11,969 nt of DNA, taken from JABFXC01 sp035551575 (GTDB lineage Bacteria > Gemmatimonadota > Gemmatimonadetes > Gemmatimonadales > Gemmatimonadaceae). Shown piece after piece: positions 6,970 through 11,969 of the stretch. The notes under the pieces were generated by a model, which saw nothing but the letters and a program-made list of their open reading frames with translations, did not search any database and was not told the origin of the DNA. Numbering within the stretch: the first letter of the stretch is position 1; every line of letters starts with the position of its first letter. The position numbers were made by a program, and so were the translations under genes. The DNA is taken from contig DASZNJ010000108.1 of assembly GCA_035551575.1 (NCBI GenBank), positions 1 to 11,969 on the forward strand, read 5' to 3'.

Positions 6970-8751
6970 ATGACCGTTTCGAACATGACTGCCACTATCG
7001 CGCGCCCGCTCGCCGGCGCGCTCTTCCTCTGCCTGACCGCGCTGACCGCGTGCAAGTCGCACGAGCCGAAGGTCGCTCGCCACCGCGGGCTTGTCCTTCC
7101 TCCCGTCGACAAGAGCTGGCGCCCCGAGTCCGTGACCAGCGTTCGCGGCGTCCCCGCTGATTCCATCCGCGCCGCGATCGCGAAGCGGCTCGAGGCCAGG
7201 GCGCCGTCCCCGCTCGCGAAGAGCGCGTGGAAGCGCACCGCGGAGCTCTACGGCAAGTACGCCAACAGCCCGCTCTGGCTCGATGCCGGCGGCGTCCGCG
7301 GCGAGCGCACCGCCGCGCTCCTGCAGGCGATCGCCGCCGCCGACAGCGACGCCCTCGAGCTCAGTTCCTATCCCCTCTCCGCGTTAGGCAGGGCGCTCGC
7401 CGAAGCGCGCGCGAAGCGCGCCCCGACCGCCGCCACCCTCGCCAACGCCGACGTCATCCTCACCGCCGCCTATGCCGCGCTCGGCGGCGACTACCTCACC
7501 GGCCAGGTCGACCCGCGCCAGATGTCGCAGGACTGGCACATCGATCCGCGCGAGGAAGACGTCGACAGCGCCCTCGTCGACGTCATCCGCTCCGCCGACC
7601 TCGTCAAGGCGATCGCCCAGCTGCGACCGCAGGAACAGGACTACGCCGCGCTCCGCCACGAGCTGCAGCGCTTTCGCGCGATCGTGAAGGCCGGCGGCTG
7701 GAACGCGGTCCCGAAGGGCAAGTCGATCAAGCCTGGCGAGGTCGATTCCCCCGCGCGCCTCAATGCGCTCTACGACCGACTCCGCGTCGAGGGGCTGCTC
7801 GACTCCGGCGTTCCCCGGCCGGTCGTCCCGACCCCGCCCGACTCGCTCATGCCTGACGGCGTCCTCTACGACGACGGACTCGCCGGCGCGGTCGCCCATT
7901 TCCAGGCGACGCACGGCATCGTCGTCGACAGCGTGCTCGGTCCCGGGACCATCGAGGCCTTGAACATCCCGGCCGACTACCGGCTCGGGCAGATCGCCGC
8001 CAACCTCGAGCGCTATCGCTGGCTCCCCCGCACGTTGGGCAGCCGCTACATCCTCGTCAACGTCCCCGCATTCCGCTTCGAAGCCTACCAGGACAACGAG
8101 CTCGCGCTCGAGATGAAGGTCATCGTCGGCGCCGAATACAAGGACAAGAACACCCCGACCTTCTCCGACATGATGGAGTACGTCGTCTTCCGCCCCTACT
8201 GGAACGTGACGCCGGACATCCAGGAGAAGGAGCTGGAGCCGAAGATCGCGGCCGATCCGGGATTCATGGAGGCGAACGACTACGAGTACTGGCAGGACGG
8301 CTCGCGCACCGCGATCCGCCAGAAGCCCGGTCCGAAGAACTCGCTCGGACTCGTCAAGTTCATCTTCCCGAACAGCTTCAACATCTACCTGCACGACACC
8401 CCGGCCCGCGGGCTCTTCGACCGGGACGTCCGCGCCTTCAGCCACGGCTGCATCCGCGTCCAGCAGCCCGCCCGGCTCGCGCAGTGGGTGCTCGGCTGGT
8501 CCGCCGACTCGGTCGAGTCGGCGATGAACAATGAGCCGAACAACAAGACGGTGCGGATCAAGGAGAAGATCCCCGTCTTCATCGTCTACTTCACGACCTA
8601 CCTGACCGACCAGGAGCTGCACTTCGGTCCCGACCTCTACGCGCGCGACGACCAGCTGATCGCCGCGATCCAGGGAGGCGCGACACCGAGCGAGGAGGCG
8701 CTCCAGGCCGCGGCGGCGCTGCGCCAGCTCGCCTCGCAGCTGACCGCCTGA
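6970..8751 (+). CDS. L,D-transpeptidase lipoprotein, YcbB/LdtD-like
   Basis: Forms 3-3 crosslinks in peptidoglycan or attaches proteins to it. The N-terminus is a lipoprotein signal: hydrophobic stretch and lipobox LTAC with Cys28 as predicted lipidated residue. Next comes a helical scaffold region (about 60-280), a peptidoglycan-binding_1 segment (about 285-328, with AVAHFQATHG and the LGPGTIEALN motif), then a YkuD catalytic domain (about 359-515). The catalytic signature is FSHGCIRV with nucleophile Cys494 and His492, plus upstream His475 in YLHDTP. Length (593 aa) and domain order match the large YcbB-type enzymes rather than the short ErfK/YbiS type. ATG 6970 was chosen; ATG 6985 would also keep the lipobox, and neither has a Shine-Dalgarno. 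A terminator-like hairpin ends five bases upstream. Codon 139 is a TTA inside CGTTAGGC. The gene converges on the kinase gene with 13 bases between stops. Confidence 0.93.
   Translation: MTVSNMTATIARPLAGALFLCLTALTACKSHEPKVARHRGLVLPPVDKSWRPESVTSVRGVPADSIRAAIAKRLEARAPSPLAKSAWKRTAELYGKYANSPLWLDAGGVRGERTAALLQAIAAADSDALELSSYPLSALGRALAEARAKRAPTAATLANADVILTAAYAALGGDYLTGQVDPRQMSQDWHIDPREEDVDSALVDVIRSADLVKAIAQLRPQEQDYAALRHELQRFRAIVKAGGWNAVPKGKSIKPGEVDSPARLNALYDRLRVEGLLDSGVPRPVVPTPPDSLMPDGVLYDDGLAGAVAHFQATHGIVVDSVLGPGTIEALNIPADYRLGQIAANLERYRWLPRTLGSRYILVNVPAFRFEAYQDNELALEMKVIVGAEYKDKNTPTFSDMMEYVVFRPYWNVTPDIQEKELEPKIAADPGFMEANDYEYWQDGSRTAIRQKPGPKNSLGLVKFIFPNSFNIYLHDTPARGLFDRDVRAFSHGCIRVQQPARLAQWVLGWSADSVESAMNNEPNNKTVRIKEKIPVFIVYFTTYLTDQELHFGPDLYARDDQLIAAIQGGATPSEEALQAAAALRQLASQLTA
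7382..7389 (+). repeat. CGTTAGGC octamer, copy 3
   Basis: Reads GCG-TTA-GGC in frame inside the transpeptidase scaffold region (Ala-Leu139-Gly), followed by AG. Confidence 0.6.
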
Positions 8752-8764
8752 CGGTCGCGCCGGG

Positions 8765-9916
8765 TCAGCGCCCGGCGCCGCTCATCCACGCCGCCGCGGC
8801 GAGCACCCCAGCCAGCAGCAGCGCCGCCGCCGCGCGACGCGCCATTCGCCAGCGGCGCGCCGCACGATCGGCGTTGGGGTCCAGCGCGCGCGCGAAGTCG
8901 TCCATCGTCGCGAAGCGATGCGACGGCGCCTTGAGCAGCGCCCGGGCGATCGCCGCGGTGATGTGCTCGGGCACCTCCGGGCGCAGCGTGTCCACCCGCG
9001 GCGGCAGCTCGTTGACGTGGCGATGGATGATCCCGTGCGGCGTCTCGTCGTCGAAGGGCACCGACCCGGTCAGCATCTCGTAGCCGACGATCGCCAGCGC
9101 GTACTGGTCCGCGCGCCCATCCACCGTCCGGCTCAGCGCCTGCTCCGGCGCGAGGTAGCGCGGCGTCCCGAGCACGGTGCCGAACTCGGTGAGCGCGGCG
9201 GCTGTCGTCGCGCCGGTGCTCGTCGCCGCGGCCTTCGAGATCCCGAAGTCGGTGAGCAGCACCCGGCCCTCCTCATCGAGCATGATGTTCGCCGGCTTCA
9301 CGTCGCGATGGACGATTCCCCGCCGGTGCGCGTAGGCCAGCGTCGCCGCCGCTTCGCCGAGGATGCGCGCGACCGCGGCGACCGGCAGCGGACGCTGCCC
9401 GGCCTTCCGCTCGGCGAGCAGCGCGTCGAGCGAGCAGCCGTCGACGTAGCGCATCACAAAGTAGTGCAGTCCCTGCTCGCTGCCGACGCGGAGGATGGGG
9501 ATGATCCCCGGGTGCTCGACGCTCGCCGCGATCTCCGCCTCGCGGCGGAAGCGGGCGACCCCCGTCTCGTCGGCGGAGAGCTCGGGGCGCAGCACCTTGA
9601 TCGCGACCTGGCCCTCGCCAGCGCGATCCTCGGCGAGGAAGACGACTCCCATCCCGCCCTTGCCGAGGACCCCGCCAATCCGGTAGCGATCGCCTAACGC
9701 GTGGGCGAGACGCGCCTGCACCGTCGCGACGACCGCGTCGTCGTGCCCGGTGAACGCCGCCTCCGCCGCGGCGGCCGGCGCGACCTCCTGCCCGCAGATG
9801 AAGCAGTAGCGCGCCGCCTCGGGGAGGACGACCTGGCAGTCGCTGCACGCCCGTGCGGAGCCGGTCCTTGCGGGCGCCGCGGACGGGGCGCGTCGAAACC
9901 AGTTGGAAAGCGGCAT
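8765..9916 (-). CDS. Hanks-type Ser/Thr protein kinase with N-terminal zinc ribbon and C-terminal membrane anchor
   Basis: Phosphorylates Ser/Thr of unknown targets. A zinc ribbon comes first: Cys24-x2-Cys27 and Cys38-x2-Cys41. After a linker the kinase domain runs from about 78 to 345: glycine loop GKGGMG (85-90), ATP-anchoring Lys107, helix-C Glu126, catalytic HRDVKPAN with Asp205 and Asn210, DFG 223-225, a Ser/Thr-rich activation loop (about 226-250) suited to autophosphorylation, and APE 256-258. One membrane helix (about 362-378) follows a run of Arg (350-361) and ends with a few residues, so unlike PknB there is no external PASTA or other sensor domain; input probably comes through the cytoplasmic zinc ribbon or partner proteins. 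ATG 9916 gives the zinc ribbon a short basic lead; no clear Shine-Dalgarno. The gene lies 132 bases after the CdiI-like gene on the same strand. Codon 74 is a TTA inside CGTTAGGC. Confidence 0.94.
   Translation of the reverse strand: MPLSNWFRRAPSAAPARTGSARACSDCQVVLPEAARYCFICGQEVAPAAAAEAAFTGHDDAVVATVQARLAHALGDRYRIGGVLGKGGMGVVFLAEDRAGEGQVAIKVLRPELSADETGVARFRREAEIAASVEHPGIIPILRVGSEQGLHYFVMRYVDGCSLDALLAERKAGQRPLPVAAVARILGEAAATLAYAHRRGIVHRDVKPANIMLDEEGRVLLTDFGISKAAATSTGATTAAALTEFGTVLGTPRYLAPEQALSRTVDGRADQYALAIVGYEMLTGSVPFDDETPHGIIHRHVNELPPRVDTLRPEVPEHITAAIARALLKAPSHRFATMDDFARALDPNADRAARRWRMARRAAAALLLAGVLAAAAWMSGAGR
9692..9699 (-). repeat. CGTTAGGC octamer, copy 4
   Basis: On the minus strand it reads GCG-TTA-GGC in the kinase gene (Ala-Leu74-Gly), just before the kinase domain begins. 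Confidence 0.6.
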
Positions 9917-10048
9917 CGCGTCGATGGGAGGAGCGCGCGCGGGACGATCGTCACCGCCGTCTCAGAGGACGCGTCAGGCGGGCAGCGGGAAACCCGGCCG
10001 CCGGCGCCGCGGTGGGCCCGGAAGGGGTCGGCCGGTCGTCCGGCTCTT

Positions 10049-10351
10049 CTAGACGGATCCCGAGATGAGCGTGACGACATCCGCCAGCCAGTCCTCGACC
10101 GTCACCCCCTCGCCTAACGTCGCGAAGTCGAGCCCTACCTCCCGCACGAAAGCCTCGAACGCGGCGAGCTCGGAATCGACGGCCAGGATCGCTTTCGCGT
10201 CGCTCGCGGTCTGGAGGAGGGTCGAGTGCGGCTCGGTCAGCACGAAGACGAGCACCGCGTCGCGGTACCGTGCGCCGTTGCGTGCGGTCTCGAGGGAGAA
10301 GTACTCACCGAGCAGTCGAGTCAGGTCCGGGTAGAGCTCGGGGATCGTCAT
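10049..10351 (-). CDS. small CdiI-like (contact-dependent inhibition immunity) protein
   Basis: The 100-residue protein starts IPELYPDLTRLLGEYF, continues with a hydrophobic strand (AVLVFVLTE), a small helix (DAKAILAVD), a helix EAFVREVGLDF and ends with a VEDWLADVVTLI helix. This order, especially the YPxLxxLLGxYF opening and the closing DWL helix, reminds me of the CdiI-type immunity family seen next to contact-dependent growth-inhibition toxins. No toxin, CdiA fragment or secretion gene is in view, so it would be an orphan immunity gene or a housekeeping relative; this assignment is from memory of the family pattern. ATG 10351 was preferred over an ATG at 10417 because the extra 22 residues are Arg/Pro-rich and look like non-coding translation; a weak CAGG sits just upstream of 10351. 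Codon 79 is a TTA inside CGTTAGGC. Same strand as its neighbours, 97 bases after the peptidase stop. Confidence 0.6.
   Translation of the reverse strand: MTIPELYPDLTRLLGEYFSLETARNGARYRDAVLVFVLTEPHSTLLQTASDAKAILAVDSELAAFEAFVREVGLDFATLGEGVTVEDWLADVVTLISGSV
10112..10119 (-). repeat. CGTTAGGC octamer, copy 5
   Basis: On the minus strand it reads ACG-TTA-GGC in the CdiI-like gene (Thr-Leu79-Gly). Confidence 0.6.
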
Positions 10352-10448
10352 GCCTGAAGATAGGGCGTGGCGCCGCGGTGGCGCGGCCCGTCGGCGGAAG
10401 AGCGGCCTGGCCGGCACGGTCTCGAGCCCCGCCAGATGGCCGGCGGTA

Positions 10449-11969
10449 TCAGCGGCTCGTCACCCGCCCGCCCTCTCCAAGGAGATTCTGCCTGACGAAC
10501 ATCACCGTCGCGTAGAACTGGTAGTCGGCGTTGCCCTTCTTGCGGAAGCCGTGGCCTTCGTCCTTCGCCATCAGGTACCAGACGGGGCTGCCGTTCTGCT
10601 TCACGCGAGCGACCATCTGCTCGGCTTCGGTGCGCGGGACGCGCGGGTCGTTCCCGCCGGCCACCACGAACAGGGGCTTGGAGATCCTCCCGGCGTTGTT
10701 GAGCGGCGCGATCCGCTCGAAGAAGTCGCGCATCGCCGGATCGCGCTCGTCCCCGTATTCCACCCGGCGCAGGTCCCGGCGATAGCTCTCGGTGTTCCTG
10801 AGGAAGGTGTTGAAGTTGGAGATGCCGACGATGTCGAGCGAGCAGCAGATCCGGTCGTTGTAGTTCGTCGCGACGGCGAGCGTCATGTATCCCCCATAGC
10901 TTCCGCCGGTGATCATCACGCGCTGCGCATCGAGCTCCGGTTGCTGCGCGATCCAGTCGAGGAGCGCGCCGATGTCCTTCACCGAATCTTCGCGCCGCAT
11001 CCCGTTGTCGAGCTTCACGAACGACTTGCCGAAACCCGTCGACCCGCGAACGTTAGGGTAGATGATCGCGACGCCGAGCTCGTTGAGGAAATAGTTGTTC
11101 CGGCCGAGGAAGCCGGGGCGTGTCTGTCCCTCCGGCCCGCCGTGGATGCTGATGATCACCGGCCGCTTGCCGGTGAACCGCGCCGACGGACGGTAGTAGT
11201 AGCCGGTGATCGTCCGCCCGTCGAAGCTCTTCCAGCTGACCAGCGCCGGCTCGGCCAGCTGGCTGGCGACGAGCCCACCCAGTTCGCTCGCCGTCCACCG
11301 CGTGAGCTTCCACGTGTCGGCGTTCACCGAGTAGACATCGCTCGGACTGCGCGCCGACGAGATGCTGAAGCCGACCTCACGCCCGTTGCGCCGCCACGTC
11401 AGCCCGCCGAGCACCCCCGTGGGGACGCCGGTGACCGGACGAATCCGCCGCGAGCGCGTATCGAGCAGATACAGCCGGGAGGATCCCGCTTCGTTCGTCA
11501 CGAAGGCGATCGTCCGTCCATCCTCCGACAGCTCGAACTCCTCGACATCCCAGTTGATTCCCGCCGTCAACGGCGTCACGCGCTTCGTCTTCAGCTCCAG
11601 GTAGGCGAGTCGCTGGTATTCCGAGCCCGCGTCGGTGGTGACGTACACCCCTGCACCGTCCCGACTGAAGCGCGCCGCGCCGTACGCGACCGAGTCGCCA
11701 TCTCCCGCCGTCAGTTCCTCCCGCTCGCCGCTGGCGGCGTCCACGAGATAGAGTGAGCTCTGATTCACCGAGATGTACTGGGACACGAGCAGCTTCCTGT
11801 CATCGGGCGACCAGTCCTCGACTCCCCACCCGTTGCCGCCGGTGACCTGCATCAGGAGCCTGCTCGACGCCGAGTCGAGCGGATTCATGAGGTAGATGTC
11901 GCCGTCGGAGCCGTTGCGCCGCGTGCTGGTGTAGGCGACCCTGTCGCCGCGCTTGCTGAAAATCAGGCC
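10449..11969 (-). CDS. S9 (prolyl oligopeptidase) family serine peptidase, 5' end outside the window
   Basis: A C-terminal alpha/beta hydrolase follows an N-terminal beta-propeller that limits access to peptides, as in acylaminoacyl- and dipeptidyl-peptidases. The frame stays open from the right edge; an internal ATG at 11888 is not a likely start because the 27 codons before it continue the propeller pattern (for example GDIYL before it and SPDDRKLLVS after it). Counting from that ATG, propeller blades fill residues 1-200 and the hydrolase domain about 215-475. The catalytic triad is Ser330 in GGSYGGYM, Asp414 in GGNDPRVP and His446 in DEGHGF; the oxyanion-side HGGPEG is at 249-254. No signal peptide can be judged because the start is missing. 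Substrate is unknown; peptide scavenging or turnover is the family norm. It is the first of three same-strand genes. Confidence 0.93.
   Translation of the reverse strand, partial: GLIFSKRGDRVAYTSTRRNGSDGDIYLMNPLDSASSRLLMQVTGGNGWGVEDWSPDDRKLLVSQYISVNQSSLYLVDAASGEREELTAGDGDSVAYGAARFSRDGAGVYVTTDAGSEYQRLAYLELKTKRVTPLTAGINWDVEEFELSEDGRTIAFVTNEAGSSRLYLLDTRSRRIRPVTGVPTGVLGGLTWRRNGREVGFSISSARSPSDVYSVNADTWKLTRWTASELGGLVASQLAEPALVSWKSFDGRTITGYYYRPSARFTGKRPVIISIHGGPEGQTRPGFLGRNNYFLNELGVAIIYPNVRGSTGFGKSFVKLDNGMRREDSVKDIGALLDWIAQQPELDAQRVMITGGSYGGYMTLAVATNYNDRICCSLDIVGISNFNTFLRNTESYRRDLRRVEYGDERDPAMRDFFERIAPLNNAGRISKPLFVVAGGNDPRVPRTEAEQMVARVKQNGSPVWYLMAKDEGHGFRKKGNADYQFYATVMFVRQNLLGEGGRVTSR

Noticed and set aside
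7384..8622. 412-codon minus-strand frame opposite the transpeptidase
   Set aside because: Shadow of the YkuD-domain gene, composed mostly of Val/Asp/Arg/Gly/Glu with no motif.
10352..10417. N-terminal extension of the CdiI-like protein to the ATG at 10417
   Set aside because: The added residues are Arg/Pro/Ala-rich and unlike the rest; the ATG at 10351 begins the protein-like sequence directly.
10429..10446. CCGCC/GGCGG hairpin between the peptidase and the CdiI-like gene
   Set aside because: Short GC stem without a T-run on either strand; common by chance at this base composition.
10350..11756. 468-codon plus-strand frame opposite the S9 peptidase
   Set aside because: Antisense to a gene with an intact catalytic triad; the translation has no protein-like motifs.
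1..11969. Search for CRISPR arrays, tRNAs, insertion sequences and attachment sites
   Set aside because: No spaced direct repeats of CRISPR type, no cloverleaf-like sequence, no transposase or integrase motif and no terminal inverted repeats were seen by eye.

Overview
The window is a GC-rich, densely coded bacterial chromosome segment with nine credible genes, two of them running to or past the window edges or of uncertain start. No rRNA, tRNA, CRISPR array, transposase or integrase gene was seen. The mix of soluble PAS/GAF histidine kinases, a GGDEF-EAL protein, a Hanks-type kinase with an N-terminal zinc ribbon, an exported MsrB, a YcbB-like L,D-transpeptidase lipoprotein and an S9 peptidase fits a Gram-negative environmental bacterium. 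The gene style and the recurring octamer CGTTAGGC suggest Gemmatimonadota to me, but that is an inference; no marker gene here proves it.

Left part (1-4132, + strand): two related soluble histidine kinases (70-1995 and 1992-3707) overlap by the four bases GTGA. The first kinase appears to overlap an upstream reading frame by another GTGA, so a translationally coupled signalling operon probably enters the window from the left. No response regulator lies in view. After a 172-base gap with a 13-base palindrome comes a small unrecognised protein (3880-4098), closed by a clear intrinsic terminator (4114-4132).

Middle (4133-6142): a GGDEF-EAL protein with an N-terminal GAF-like region (4168-6012), so cyclic-di-GMP turnover sits beside the kinases. 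The EAL half looks catalytically complete; the GGDEF half carries a substitution at a guanine-contact position. The convergent gap to msrB holds an iterated CCTGACA repeat that can fold back on a mirror copy.

Cell-envelope part (6143-8751): an exported methionine-R-sulfoxide reductase (minus strand) is divergent from an L,D-transpeptidase lipoprotein (plus strand), with a 242-base intergenic region carrying a terminator-like hairpin just before the transpeptidase start.

Right part (8765-11969, minus strand): an S9 prolyl-oligopeptidase-family peptidase (5' end outside the window), a CdiI-like small immunity-type protein, and a Ser/Thr kinase with zinc ribbon and C-terminal membrane anchor, all in the same direction with gaps of 97 and 132 bases.

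I do not see a complete new defence or mobile system. The most intriguing signal is the octamer CGTTAGGC: every in-frame TTA leucine codon I could find in the nine genes lies inside it, always in the direction of the gene.
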